Origin: Erythrobacter litoralis
GTDB taxonomy: Bacteria > Pseudomonadota > Alphaproteobacteria > Sphingomonadales > Sphingomonadaceae
Assembly: GCF_001719165.1 (NCBI RefSeq)
Contig: NZ_CP017057.1
Span: forward strand, 434,001 to 498,000
Direction: 5' to 3'
Length of the DNA: 64,000 bases
This document shows positions 26,708 to 39,611 of the stretch, in pieces. The position numbers and the translations under genes are program-made. The notes under the pieces were generated by a model, which was given only the letters and a program-made list of their open reading frames with translations, ran no database searches and had not been told where the DNA came from. Positions within the stretch are counted from its first letter, which is position 1, and every line of letters begins with the position of its first letter.

Positions 26708-28995
26708 CTCGAAAAGCTGATAGAATTTGAGCGCCCGCCCTAGTTCAATGTCTTTGCATTGAGCGGAGGAAATGATGGTGGGCCAGCCGGCTTCTTTGAT
26801 GTGTCGGACCGTTATGCGGCGTTAAGTGCGGCGGGCGATCCGCTGGAGTGATTGGCGGCGGTGGTGGATTACGAAGTGTTCCGCGGGCTGCTGTTGGCAG
26901 CGCTGCGGGGGGGGGGCGCCCGTAGCAAAGACGGCTGATTACCGTTCGACTCGGTGATGATTTTAAGGTGCTGGTGCTGCAGTTGCTTTACTCGCTGTCT
27001 GACGAGGCGACCGAATTCCAGATCAAGGATCGGCTCTCGTCCCAGCGGTTCCTAGGGCTAGGCTCAATGGTAGGGTGCTTTATGCCGCCTAGGTTCGGCT
27101 CGACTTTAGAGCCTTCCTCTGGAAGGCCAGTCGCCTCCTCTCTCAGGAGAGGCTGGTGTAGGCCAAGGCAATCGACACGCTCTCCGCGCACTTCGACGCG
27201 GCGCTGACCGATCGCGGCTACCTGCGGATGGCTGGACAGATGGTCGATGTAACGTTGGTTCCTGCGCCTAAGCAGCGCAATATTGAAGACGAACAGGCAG
27301 CGATCAACGAGAGCAAGACCCCGCAGCGTTGGAACGAGAATCCCGCCAAGCTCTGCCAGAAGGATCGCGATGCGGGCTGGAGCCCGAAGTACAGCAAAGC
27401 CAAGGTGAAGGAGGGTAAGCGGTGTTCTCAGCCCACGTTAGCGTGTGGCAGGAGCTCGTCGATGCGCGATGCCGGGTGACCATTGGCGAGGCTGGTGAGC
27501 GTCGCGGTTAGCCAGGTGTGCGGGTTGATGCCGGTGAGTTTGCAGTTTTCGATGAGCGTGGCGATCACCGCCCAGTTGTCGCCGCCCTCGTCGGAGCCTG
27601 CGAACAGGGCGTTCTTGCGGTTGAGAGCGAGGGGACGGATGGCGCGTTCGACGGCGTTGTTGTCGAGATCGATGCGGCCATCGTCAAGGAAGCGGATGAG
27701 ACCGTCCCAGCGCGGAAGCGTGTAGCGGATCGCCTCGCCCAGACGGCTCTTGGCGCTGACCTGTCGGCCGCGTGCTTCGAGAAACTTGTGCAGGTCGTCG
27801 ACGATCGGACGGCTGCGCTGGTCGCGAGCGTCACGACGCTCGGCAGCAGACAGGCCGCGGATCTCGTCCTCGATGGCGTAGAGCGAGGCAATGCGGCGCA
27901 GCACGTCGGCGGCCACCGGCGAGCTCTCGGCCAGCTCGTAGAACTTGCGGCGCACATGCGCCCAGCAGAACGCGAGGCGGATCTGCTGATGACGCCGGGC
28001 AAGCGCGGCATAGGCGCCGTAGCCGTCGACCTGCAGGATGCCCGCAAAGCCCTGGAGATGCGCTTCGGGTCGCTCGGTCTTGCGATCGGCGGCATAGACA
28101 TAGGCCACCATCGGCGGATCACTACCGCCCCAAGGTCGGTCGTCGCAGGCATAGGCCCAGATCTGGCCGGTCTTCGTTCGCTTGCGCCCGGGATCGAGCA
28201 CAGGCGCGGTGGTCTCGTCGGCGAACAATCGCTCGGATCGTCGCAATCGCTCGAGGATGTGATCGCGCAAGGGGCGCAGATACCAAGCCGCACGTCCGAC
28301 CCAGTCTGCAAGGGTGGAGCGGTCTAACTGGATGCCTTGCCGGGCATAGATCTGCGCCTGCCGGTAGAGCGGCAGGTGATCGGCATACTTGGATACCAGC
28401 ACCTGTGCGATCAGCGCCTCTGTGGGGATGCCGCCTTCGACGATCCGGGACGGGGCTGGAGCCTGCACGACCGCGCTCTCGCATGAGCGGCAGCCATAGC
28501 GCGGACGGCGAGTGACCAGCACGCGGAAGGTGGTGGGAACGACATCGAGGCGTTCGGCTACATCCTCGCCGATCTGGTGGAGAGCACCGCCGCAGCAGGG
28601 GCATGCCCGAAGACCATCAACTTCCTCGACATCGACGATCTGCTCGATCCGTTCGAGATGCGCTGGCAGCGCACCGCGGTTGGTCTTGCGTGGGCGTTCG
28701 CCCCTGGCCTTGGGCACCGCGGCATCACGTGCAGCCTGCGCGCTGCCGAGCGCGGTCTCGATATCCTCCAGCGCCAGCTCGAACTGATCGGGATCGAGCT
28801 GCTCGGACTTGCGGCCAAAACGGTGCCGTTGGAACGCTTCGATGATCGCCTGCAGGCGATCAATCCGGGCATCGGCCTTGTTCTTGGCATCGCTGTAGCG
28901 CGACATTCAAGGTGAGAGTTGCGCGACGATCAGGATGAGAAGTTGATTGTCGCGGCGCGACAGTTTGTGCGCATTCTGATTGTCGCTGGCAAGGG

Positions 28996-31433
<2,438 letters not shown>

Positions 31434-31633
31434 CTACGCCCTGCGCCGGTTCCCCCACACCGGATTCTCATCTTGATTGTCGCGCTTTCTCATCCTGATT
31501 GTCGCGCGACACATCGCTGAGATCGGCCAGTGCGCGGGCCTGTTCGAGGACGAGCGCGCGCAGCGCATCGACGTCATCGGGAAGGTCCGCTTCCATCAGC
31601 ATGTGTAGGTTGAATCAGTCTGTGCGCACCCCG

Positions 31634-31990
31634 TCAAGCAGCAATCTGGGGCGCGATCGGACGGCGTCCGCCATGGACGCGGCGCCAGTCCAGACCCTCG
31701 AGCAAAGCACCCAGTTGGGCAGGGGTCAGCCGCATCACGCCCTCTTGGATCCGGGGCCACTTGAACGCGCCTTGCTCCAGCTTCTTGGCCATTAGGCACA
31801 GGCCTGTTCCATCCCACCAGATGAGCTTGATCCTATCAGCGCGCTTGGCGCGGAACACATAGATCACGCCGGAATAGGGCTTGCCGCCATACTCGGCCGC
31901 CACCAACGCCGCGAGCGAGTCCGCTCCTTTGCGAAAATCCACCGGACGGGTTGCCACCATCACCTTTGCGCCGGGTGCAGGGCCAATCAT
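31634..31990 (-). CDS. tnpB: IS66 accessory protein TnpB
   Basis: 118 aa with the IS66 Orf2 pattern: VMVATRPVDFRKGADSLAALV, YVFRAKRADRIKLIWWDGTGLCL and FKWPRIQEGVMRLTPAQLGALLEGLDWRRV. Intact. Lies between tnpA (2 nt gap) and the N-terminal fragment of tnpC. Confidence 0.94.
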   Translation of the reverse strand: MIGPAPGAKVMVATRPVDFRKGADSLAALVAAEYGGKPYSGVIYVFRAKRADRIKLIWWDGTGLCLMAKKLEQGAFKWPRIQEGVMRLTPAQLGALLEGLDWRRVHGGRRPIAPQIAA

Positions 31991-31992
31991 CG

Positions 31993-32442
31993 TTATGCTC
32001 GAAGGGCGGTGATTACTGCGGTGATCGTATCAGCATCAGCACTGCTGCCGATCCTGACCAGCGCGCCGCCGATCTCCAGCTCGATCGCCGCGGGCTCGGC
32101 CCGCCGACGGCGACGTGATCTGACAGGGTCAGGCGCAGGCTCCGGCGTATCGTCGGGCGCGATCACCGCCGGCACGAATGCGGGAGCCTGCCGGGATGCC
32201 ACAGGCAGTGCGATGCCGCGCTCCTCCATCTGCTTGCGCATCAGGCGGCGCCAGGTAAAGAGCTGAGATACCGAGACGCTGTGACGGCGCGCCACTGCGC
32301 TCACGCTCTCTCTGCCCGAGTAGCTCTCCGCAACGATCGAGGCCTTGACCTCCGGCGGCCAGTCCCGGCGCTTGCCAACGCCGGTGAAGACCTCGAAACG
32401 CTGAACACCGCTAGTGCCAGCATCATCACATGACATCGTCAT
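31993..32442 (-). CDS. tnpA: IS66 accessory protein TnpA (helix-turn-helix)
   Basis: About 149 aa. The region KRRDWPPEVKASIVAES through SVSAVARRHSVSVSQLFTWRRLM is the IS66 Orf1/IS3-type helix-turn-helix. ATG 32442 (MTMSCDD) fits the usual start; an upstream start at 32463 is possible. A low-complexity Arg-rich stretch follows the DNA-binding part. Confidence 0.88.
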   Translation of the reverse strand: MTMSCDDAGTSGVQRFEVFTGVGKRRDWPPEVKASIVAESYSGRESVSAVARRHSVSVSQLFTWRRLMRKQMEERGIALPVASRQAPAFVPAVIAPDDTPEPAPDPVRSRRRRRAEPAAIELEIGGALVRIGSSADADTITAVITALRA

Positions 32443-32842
32443 AGCACCAACGCCCCTCAACAATCAGGGAGCGGAAACTCGGCGCTTCCTATCAACCGCG
32501 CAAGGTGGGAACGGGACATCGCTTACGAAGGAGGGCTCCTATCCCAAGGCGTTCAAGCCGGTCGATCTTGCCTCCCAATGTTTGACTACAAGAACCACAT
32601 CGGCATCGACCGGGCTCGCGAGCTGATCCGCACCTGGGATGCCAGTGCGGCCAATGCCAAAAAAGGGGCGCGGCTGCCTCAGTTTATCAGTAAGCGGAAC
32701 ACAGGCTCGGGCTTGCGGGCGGACACGGCCTATCGGTCGAAGAAAAGCGAGGCGTTCCGCGAGCGCGGCATGCTGAAGAGTGCCATCCACCAGAATTGCA
32801 AGCAGCGTAGGCCGCTGCCCGAGCAGACCGCCTAGTGCACTG

Positions 32843-33760
32843 CTACCCAACGTCGGACCACTCGGGTCTAGAGTTTTCCGCCTTGCTCAGGTCCGGTAGG
32901 CTGGTCTCACCGGCTGAGTTTGCCAGCATGATCGGGGGGATATTCCCGATCGTGCTATGCGGTCGCTCTTCGTTGTAGCGTCTACGCCAGGCCTCCAGCT
33001 TTTCGCAAGCGTCTTGCAGGTTCAGGAACCAGTGAGCGTTCAGGCACTCGCTGCGCAGCTTGCTGTTGAATGCTTCGATGAACGCATTGTCTGTGGGCTT
33101 GCCAGGGCGGGAGAAGTCGAGGATCACACCGCGCTGGTAAGCCCACAGATCCATGTCCCGAGAGATAAATTGTGCTTCGCACAGCTGCGCTTCCGCTGCC
33201 ATTGTCCACCCTGATCGTCCTGGGATAGCCGATCTTCCGGCAAGCCATTTCCAGCGTCGCGACCACATCCTCACCGCGATAGCTGAACCGCGGATCGACC
33301 ACGGGCGATAGCCGGGAGTAGGTATCGATCACCGTCAGGATGCGCAGCTTGCGTCCCGTTGCCAGCTGGTCGTGAACGAAGTCCATCGCCCAGACATCAT
33401 TCGGCCGGATTGCTGGCGCGCGATCCTCGCGCAGCTTCGCCTTGACCCGCCGCTTGGGGGTCTTGTTGCGCAGTTGCAGCCCCAACTCCCTGTAAAGCCG
33501 ATAGACCTTCTTCAGGATCACATGCCAACCATCCCGCCGAAGGATGTAATAGACCCGCCGATAGCCATAGCGGACATGCGTCTCGCAGATCTCCTTGATC
33601 CGCTTCTTCAGAAAGGCCGGATCGGTTCGGCGGGACTGGTAGTGGTAAGTGGATCGATCGAAGTGCAGCGCGGCACACGCTCTGCGGATCGTCACCTGCC
33701 ACTCCTGCCGAACAGCGTCGATAAACTCGCGCTTGCGATCCGGCCTTAAAGCTTTGTCTA
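32843..33760 (-). pseudogene. IS3 OrfB transposase, frameshifted
   Basis: DDE integrase of the IS3 type: YGYRRVYYILRRDGW, WAMDFVHDQLATGRKLRILTVIDTYSR, the IRVDNGS segment and the C-terminal KPTDNAFIEAFNSKLRSECLNAHWF with EERPHSTIGN. The frame breaks at about 33180, where this copy has gcagctgtgcg and the second copy has gcagcttgcg, one base fewer. The protein would therefore be truncated before its last catalytic residue. Confidence 0.85.
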
Positions 33761-34042
33761 CGCTTCGCTCCGCCGTCTTCGACTCCGCTTGATAACATCC
33801 TGCAGCATCTCGCGGTCGAGCGTCAGGTCCGCGACGATCTTCTTGAGCCGGCTGTTCTCGTCCTCCAGCTCACGCAGCCGCCGCATCTCCGATGGCATCA
33901 GCCCCGCGTATTTCTTCTTCCAGTTGAAGTAGGTCGCCTGGCTGTGCACTGCCTTGCGGCAGATTTCAGCGACCGGCGTTCCTTCCTCGCCCTGCTTGAT
34001 GACGAACGCCTTCTGAGCGTCCGTGAACTTCGAAGCCTTCAT
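33758..34042 (-). CDS. IS3 OrfA (helix-turn-helix)
   Basis: 94 aa. MKASKFTDAQKAFVIKQ with GTPVAEICRKAVHSQATYFNWKKKYAG is the IS3 OrfA helix-turn-helix; a leucine-zipper-like stretch (LRELEDENSRLKKIVADLTLDREML) follows. OrfB is normally made by -1 frameshifting from the end of this ORF. Confidence 0.92.
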   Translation of the reverse strand: MKASKFTDAQKAFVIKQGEEGTPVAEICRKAVHSQATYFNWKKKYAGLMPSEMRRLRELEDENSRLKKIVADLTLDREMLQDVIKRSRRRRSEA

Positions 34043-34271
34043 GCCGTAACTCCTCGCCCAGCCAAGGACGTCTACAGCGGAAAACTCTAGCCGCGAATGG
34101 TCCAGTTTTCAGGTGGCAGAGCACACTTGTCCGCAGGTGAGAAGCACCGAATAGGGATTTTCATCCGCACCATCGGTCTCGCCCGTGCCCGAATCAAGAT
34201 TGGGGGTGGCTAATCTCGCCTATAACTTCGAGCGGCTCGCTTGGCTCGAGTGGCGAAATGCGCCCGCCTAA

Positions 34272-34608
34272 CACGAAAACGGCGCCCTGAACGGCGCACC
34301 ACTCCAAAGAAAACTAGAAAATCAGGCCGAAAAGCAAACCCTCGCTTTACACGGGCCGCCATCAGACCCCTCATGCTACACTAAATACCGCAAAAAACCG
34401 GTTGTTCGACGCATCCACTTGAACCACTTTCGGGTCCGAGCTTGCCATGGTGGGAGAAGCCCAAGTCCACACCGCGCGAGCACATCATTTTGTTGTCATG
34501 AAAAAGCTCATTGATCTCCGGATGCGATAGCATTTACACCTTGCCCTGTAGGAAATCAGAATCTTCGAGTTCAGCGCTTTGCATGCTGCCCGTACCAAAG
34601 GAACGCTT
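34272..34608. other. Intergenic stretch, no gene seen
   Basis: About 337 nt between the end of the decayed IS5 transposase and the methyltransferase start. It is likely to hold the right end of the IS5 element and the promoter of the next gene; neither could be pinned down. Confidence 0.5.
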
Positions 34609-35352
34609 TTGTATAATTTGTTAAAGTCTTTCAAAGGACTCTCTGCCGGGGAATCACACGGGCGTCATTTGATTCGAGATTGGAGTATCGAGGTTTGCCG
34701 ATCTCGGGACGCACCGGTGATCTTAGACATCGGTGCGGGACGCGGTGAAGATATTTTGACCATCCGCGAACAGCTTCCAGGAGCGAGCCTCCAAGCAATC
34801 GAAACTTTTCCGGTCTCAATTGAATTCCTGAAGCAAAATGATGTTAGTGTTTCAGAAATCGATATAGAAAAATCGGTTTTCCCGTTTGAATCTGAGTCGA
34901 TCGATCTAATTATCTGTAATCAGGTCTACGAACACTTGAAAGAGATTTTTTGGCTGACGTCTGAAATCGAGCGTGTGCTCAGGCCGGATGGAGCGGCAAT
35001 TATCGGCGTACCGAACTTGGGATCGCTCCACAACCGTTTGCTCTTGTTGGCAGGTCAGCAACCAGCAGCCATCCACGTGCTTGGCCCGCATGTGAGGGGG
35101 TTCACTGTGCCTGGCCTGCGTAAGTTTTTCGAGGCTGCAGGTAGTTTGAAGGTCGAACGAGTGGGTGGATCAAACTTCTATCCTTTCGGACCCAAAATTG
35201 CTCGCTTGGTCGCGAACATGATGCCGAGATTGGCTGTCAGCAGCTTCTACCTTCTTCGACGTACGAACTCACCGCGGCGATTCTTGGATTTGTTCGATGA
35301 CCCAATCGGAGTTGAATTAGTCGATACACCGTTTTATCGAGGTTCTCTTTAG
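34609..35352 (+). CDS. Class I SAM-dependent methyltransferase
   Basis: About 248 aa. Motif I is VILDIGAGRGEDIL, motif II/III region is IDLIICNQVYEHL, and VLRPDGAAIIGVPN is post-III: the Methyltransf_11/23 layout. I prefer TTG 34609 because AAAGGAA sits 7 nt upstream; TTG 34579 would add 10 residues without a ribosome site. Probably methylates a sugar or an assembly intermediate, as is common in glycan loci. Its neighbours on both sides are IS remnants, so it may be a leftover of a longer cluster. Confidence 0.87.
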   Translation: MYNLLKSFKGLSAGESHGRHLIRDWSIEVCRSRDAPVILDIGAGRGEDILTIREQLPGASLQAIETFPVSIEFLKQNDVSVSEIDIEKSVFPFESESIDLIICNQVYEHLKEIFWLTSEIERVLRPDGAAIIGVPNLGSLHNRLLLLAGQQPAAIHVLGPHVRGFTVPGLRKFFEAAGSLKVERVGGSNFYPFGPKIARLVANMMPRLAVSSFYLLRRTNSPRRFLDLFDDPIGVELVDTPFYRGSL

Positions 35353-35377
35353 TCTACCAGAACCGGTGTAAATATCA

Positions 35378-35705
35378 TTGAAGGGCTGCTCCTCGAAGAA
35401 CGGGAGGAGCGATGATCGCGGGCAAGCAGGCGGATCTGGTCGTGCTGAGCGTCGAAATCGACACTTTCTTGAGGCTGAAGTTCGCCGCCAAGAGGCGCCG
35501 CGCTCGCTGTTGGATCGCTGCCAGATGGTTTTCCTGTGTGCCGGCGGGCTCCAGAGCAAGCAAGTTGCTGAACACCTTGGTGTTCATGGGCATGCGGTCG
35601 GCAAATGGCGGCGGCATTCGTGCAAGCTGAGATTGAGGGACTGATTGACGAGTATCGCGCGGGACGACCTCGAGCTGCATCAGATGCCCAAGTCGCTGAG
35701 ATTAT
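35378..35705 (+). pseudogene. IS630-family transposase N-terminal fragment
   Basis: Readings DRCQMVFLCAGGLQSKQVAEHLGVHGHAVGKWRR, then in a shifted frame EIEGLIDEYRAGRPRAA and DAQVAEIIYG, match the helix-turn-helix start of IS630/Tc1-type transposases. Everything after the DNA-binding part is gone. The fragment runs right up to the stop of the convergent glycosyltransferase gene. Confidence 0.82.
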
Positions 35706-36986
35706 CTACGGGTTCATATGCGCCAGAGCGGTCTCTGACGAGTATAACGCCTCCTGATATATCTCAAGCATGCGATCAACCTTGCGCTCCCAATCGAAAT
35801 ACTCGTGCACCCGGGCGAGGCCAGCCTCTCCAAGCCGCGCACACAGACCCGGATCGACAGCAAGTTTCTCGATAGCGTCAGCCAAGCGCTCTGCAAAGGT
35901 GACACGGGGCTCGGGCGCGACCAAAATCCCAGTCGATTCGGTAACATAGTCCGCAGGGCCGCCCCAGTCCGACGCGATTACCGGAAGGCCCAGACTCATT
36001 GCTTCGAGCACCACCGCCCCCCCGCATTCAAATACGGAATTCAGGATCAGCGCGTCTGAAGCTTGAAGAATTTCCACGCATTCCGGCTGTGGGCGAAATC
36101 CGAGATATCGCACACATTCTTCAAGCTCGAGATCTCGCGTCAAGCGTTCAAGACGTTCGCGCTCGGGTCCATCGCCCAAGATATCAAGCGTTAGATCGAG
36201 GCCGCGCGCCCGTCCCTCAGCCAAGGCCGCCAATGTAACGTCGACCGCTTTCCACGCCACTAACCGACCGAGGAACACGAGACGGAAGCCGTTCTTATTT
36301 GCTAGAGGTGCGGTTTTTAACAAACGAAACGTTGACAAATCAACTCCGTTTTCAACCAACAATTCGACCTTAGGGTGGTGTATGGGGAGGGCTGCCCGCG
36401 TCCTCTCATTCGCGACCACTAAGACGGCTGCCTTGCTCTTCCCAGCGATAAGCCGATTCAATATTGGGGAAAGCAACCGAGCAAGGCGAACAAAAAACCT
36501 CTCCGATGTGCCCTCCAGTGCCTCCCACCCTGAGGGATAGGTCATGCCGCCATTCATTGGTCCGATCACAACCGGGACTCCGAACCCTTGAAGCGATGAG
36601 GGCATCATCGGGGAGACTGGAATTGGCTGATGGATGATGTCGGCTCTGGAGGCGGCCACCAGTCGACGTATGGACCGCCTTTGGTAGTTTTCGTTGATCA
36701 TATTGAGCAACGTTGCGAACAGACCTTCCGAGATGCGGGGCGGGAACATACGCCCCATGTGCCAAATCAGCCGATGCCAGATGGTGTCTTCGATAAAAAA
36801 AATGCCGTCACAATCAGGACCGAGAGCCTCTTTCAGATCCTCTCGATTTCGCACATGGGCCAAGAGGCTGACGCGAAAGCCTCGCTCGCGCAACACACGA
36901 AAATAATGGACTGGAATGATTGCCTCCCCGCCGAAGCGAGTGGAGGCATTCGGCGCAACGATCAATATCGCGGCATTCTCAGTCAT
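35706..36986 (-). CDS. Glycosyltransferase family 4 (GT-B)
   Basis: 426 aa. N-terminal Rossmann half begins ILIVAPNASTRFGGEA (glycine-rich acceptor loop). The C-terminal half has FRLVFLGRLVAWKAVDVTLAAL, the donor-binding LDILGDGPER and the retaining E-x7-E motif in FECGGAVVLEAMSLGLPVIAS. Complete by length. Its last residues lie against an IS630 scrap, so the original C-terminus may have been slightly altered. Sugar and linkage cannot be read. Confidence 0.9.
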   Translation of the reverse strand: MTENAAILIVAPNASTRFGGEAIIPVHYFRVLRERGFRVSLLAHVRNREDLKEALGPDCDGIFFIEDTIWHRLIWHMGRMFPPRISEGLFATLLNMINENYQRRSIRRLVAASRADIIHQPIPVSPMMPSSLQGFGVPVVIGPMNGGMTYPSGWEALEGTSERFFVRLARLLSPILNRLIAGKSKAAVLVVANERTRAALPIHHPKVELLVENGVDLSTFRLLKTAPLANKNGFRLVFLGRLVAWKAVDVTLAALAEGRARGLDLTLDILGDGPERERLERLTRDLELEECVRYLGFRPQPECVEILQASDALILNSVFECGGAVVLEAMSLGLPVIASDWGGPADYVTESTGILVAPEPRVTFAERLADAIEKLAVDPGLCARLGEAGLARVHEYFDWERKVDRMLEIYQEALYSSETALAHMNP

Positions 36987-37659
36987 TCACCAACCCATCT
37001 CCTTCCTTAAGTACGGTACAGAAGCGAGGAAGTTACGCAACAATTATAGTTGCGTCTATCTGATGAGTCTCTTGGTGGGGTTGGTCTGAGCCCGAAGTTT
37101 CCCCCGGCCAGGAGTAGAGCCCTCTGCCGTTCTGCACGGCTACTGAACCTTGGGCCCACTCGGATCTGGAGTTTCCGCCTTGCTCAGATCCGGTGGGCTG
37201 GTTTAACCAGCTGATTTCGCCAGCATGATCGGGGGGGTATTCCCTATTGCGCTGTGCGGTCGCTCTTTGTTGAAGTGTCTACGCCAAGCGTCCAATTTTT
37301 CGCAAGTATTTTCCGGCGACAGGAGCCAGTGCGCGTTCAGGCATTCGCTGCGCGGCTTGCTTTTGAAGGCCTCGATGAACACATTGTCCGCGGGCTCACC
37401 AAGTGCGAGAAATCCAAAATGACACCGCGCTGTTGAGTCCACGGATCCGTATGCCGAGAGATAAATTGTGCTTCGCAAGCTGCGCTTCCACTACCGTTAT
37501 CCACCCTGATCGTCTTGGGGTGGCCGATGTCCCTGCATGCCCGATCCAGAGCCGCGACCACTTCCGCGCCGCGGTAGCTAAATCGCGGATCGACCACCGG
37601 CGATAGCCGGAAGTAGGTATCGACCACCGTCAGGATGCGCAGCTGCGACCCGTCGCCGG

Positions 37660-38426
37660 CTAGGTCGTGGACTCATAATTTCTGGTCCAGAGCCGGATGG
37701 CTGCGAGGGCTACGGCTGCGAGGAAGTTGCTAGCGAGTTTGTCGTATCGAGTGGCGATGCGGCGGAAGTGCTTGAGCTTATTGAAGAAGCGCTCGACTAG
37801 ATTGCGCTGACGATAGAGCTCGACGTCGATCACGCGCTGCTGTTTGCGATAGCGGGGCGTCGGAATGCAGGTTTGCCCTCCGGCATCTGCGACCAGCGTG
37901 AGCAGGGCATTGCTGTCGTACGCGCGATCCCCGATTACAACGGCACCTGGCCTAAGATCGGCGAGCAAGGCACCTGCTGCACGACTGTCATGCTGCTGAC
38001 CGGGAGAGAGGATCAGGCGAACGGGCAGTCCGCGCTCGTCGACGACCGCATTGATCTTGGTGCTCAATCCGCCACGAGAGCGACCGATGGCGTTATCCGG
38101 ACCCCCTTTTTTGCCCCCGCGGCGTGTTGATGCGCGCGGATGATCGAACTGTCGATCAAAGCCATCGAACGCGGACTTCGCGCCGCAAGCGCCTCGAATA
38201 CACGCAGCCACACGCCCGCTTTCGCCCACCGGTTGAAACGATTGTAGACCGTGGTGTGCGGACCGTAGCGCTCGGGCAGATCGCGCCACGGCGATCCGGT
38301 TCGCAGCACATAGAAGATCCCATTGAGCACTCACCGGTCATCCACTCGCGCCACACCGCGCGGACGGTTCGGCAACAAAGGCTCGATGATCGCCCATTCG
38401 GCATCCGACAAATCAAAACGCGCCAT
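37660..38426 (-). pseudogene. IS427-type transposase (two frames, nonsense mutation)
   Basis: N-terminal frame from ATG 38426: MARFDLSDAEWAIIEPLLP, then an in-frame TGA where DDR-R-VLNGIF would be expected, then WRDLPERYGPHTTVYNRF and IDSSIIRAHQHAA. The second frame follows after a C/T-run (about 38100-38112), GRSRGGLSTKINAVVDERG through YRQRNLVERFFNKLKHFRRIATRYDK. A frame change at that run is normal for IS427 members; the TGA is not. The stop codon TAG is made by the flanking CTAG rather than by the element itself. Confidence 0.85.
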
Positions 38427-38495
38427 CTCCAAGGCTCCTTCCGCAAACCTTGAATCAGCCTCTCCCAAAATACGCAAGATTTATGAGTTCAGAAC
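37664..38495 (-). mobile_element. IS5-family (IS427-type) element with CTAG target duplication
   Basis: 832 bp. Ends GTCGTGGACTCATAA and, reversed, GTTCTGAACTCATAA match at 12 of 15 positions. CTAG is repeated at 37660-37663 and 38496-38499. Removing the element and one CTAG rejoins the host IS3 as ccggctagtcgtgcacaaag, which aligns with copy 1 (ccagctggtcgtgaacgaag), proving the borders. Confidence 0.92.
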
Positions 38496-39262
38496 CTAGT
38501 CGTGCACAAAGTCCACTGCCCACACATCGTTCGGCCGGATCGGTAGCCCGCGATGCTCGTGCAGCTTCGCCTTGCCCCACCGCCTTGGCGTCCTGTTGCA
38601 TAGCTGCCAGCCCAACTCCCTGTGAAGCCATAGGCCTTATTCATGTTCACGGCCCAGCCATCTCGGCGCAGGATGCAATAAACCCGCCGTTAGCCATAGC
38701 GGTCGTGCGTCTCGCAGCTTTCCGTTACGCGCCTCTTCAGGCAGGCCCGATCGGTCCGGCCAGACTGTAATGATAGCTCCAACGATCAAAGTGCAGTGCG
38801 GCTCACGCCCTGGGGATCATCACCTGCCAGTCCTGCCGAACAGCGTCGATGATCTCGCGCTTGCGATCCGGCCTCAGAGCTTTGTCTACGCTTCGCTCCG
38901 CCGTCTTCGACTCCGCTTAATGATGTCCTGCTGCATCTCACGATCGAGCGTCAGGTCCGCGACGATCGCGGCCCCTCGGGTCAGGCGGCTGTTCTCATTT
39001 TGCAGCTCACGCAGCTGCCGCATCTCTGATGGCAGCAGTCCCGCGTACTGCGTCTTTCAGTTGAAATAGGTCGCCTCGCCGACCCCAGCCTTGCGGCAGA
39101 TCTCAGCGACCGGCGACCCGTCATGGCTTGATTGGTGACGAACGTTTTCTGCGCGTCCGTGACCTTCGATTCCTTCATGCCGAAACTCCTCGCCCAGCCA
39201 ATGATACATACGGTGGGAACCTTTAACTGCGGATGGTCCAGTTTTTAGGGGGGGGCAGAGCA

Positions 39263-39611
39263 CTCTATCCCTTTAGAGCGATCACGACCGAAAAAACCCC
39301 GATTCAACCGTTGGACCACTCTAATAGGGCAAGTCATCGCAATCCTACTTGCGAGCCCGATTCTCAGGGGCAAATGCGCCGTGAGTGGCCTCCGCCGTTG
39401 ATCTTGGAGGCGAATCATGGGCGTCGGTTCGAGTTCGCCAAAAGATACTGGTGTTCGCGCAGCGTTTCGGTGACGCCCCATCTTATGGATCTGGTAACCA
39501 ATTCTTCGTAAGTTTCGAGCTAACAAAATTTAAAAACATCGCCTCGCCATGTGAGGTTAGAGACGCAAGCGTTTCTCAAGCTGGCATGGTTCACAAGGCA
39601 AGGAAGTATTT
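39263..39611. other. Intergenic stretch upstream of lipoprotein gene
   Basis: 349 nt, no recognisable gene. It must hold the promoter of the following lipoprotein gene, but no convincing motif was found by eye. Confidence 0.5.

Larger units (their letters stand above)
32836..34124 (-). mobile_element. IS3-family element, copy 1
   Basis: 1.29-kb element with orfA and orfB. Left end TGCACTGCTACC and, reversed, right end TGCTCTGCCACC; the inner blocks GGACCACTCG/GGACCATTCG and CTAGAGTTTTCC also match. No clean target duplication is seen, in keeping with a small deletion in the host IS5 gene at this point. orfB carries a one-base frameshift compared with copy 2 near 37.4 kb. Confidence 0.87.
37133..39262 (-). 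mobile_element. Decayed IS3-family element, copy 2
   Basis: Same family as copy 1: left end TGCACGGCTAC, then CCACTCGGATCTGGAGTTTCCGCC; right end, reversed, TGCTCTGCCCCCC then TGGACCAT. orfB pieces (37203-37650 and 38500-38880) and orfA pieces (38900-39180; MKESKVTDAQKTFVT) are broken by frameshifts and stops. It keeps the un-shifted DNGSGSAACEAQFISR reading that copy 1 lost. An IS427-type element splits orfB. Confidence 0.87.

Noticed and set aside
28906..28940. Exact IS21 target duplication
   Set aside because: The candidate octamer is palindromic with the element end, so the true boundary cannot be fixed by eye.
38100..38112. Frameshift in the IS427-type transposase taken as decay
   Set aside because: IS427 members normally shift frame at such a run; only the upstream TGA is evidence of decay.
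39285..39335. tRNA-like T-arm sequence
   Set aside because: No acceptor stem, anticodon arm or matching 3' end could be folded around it.
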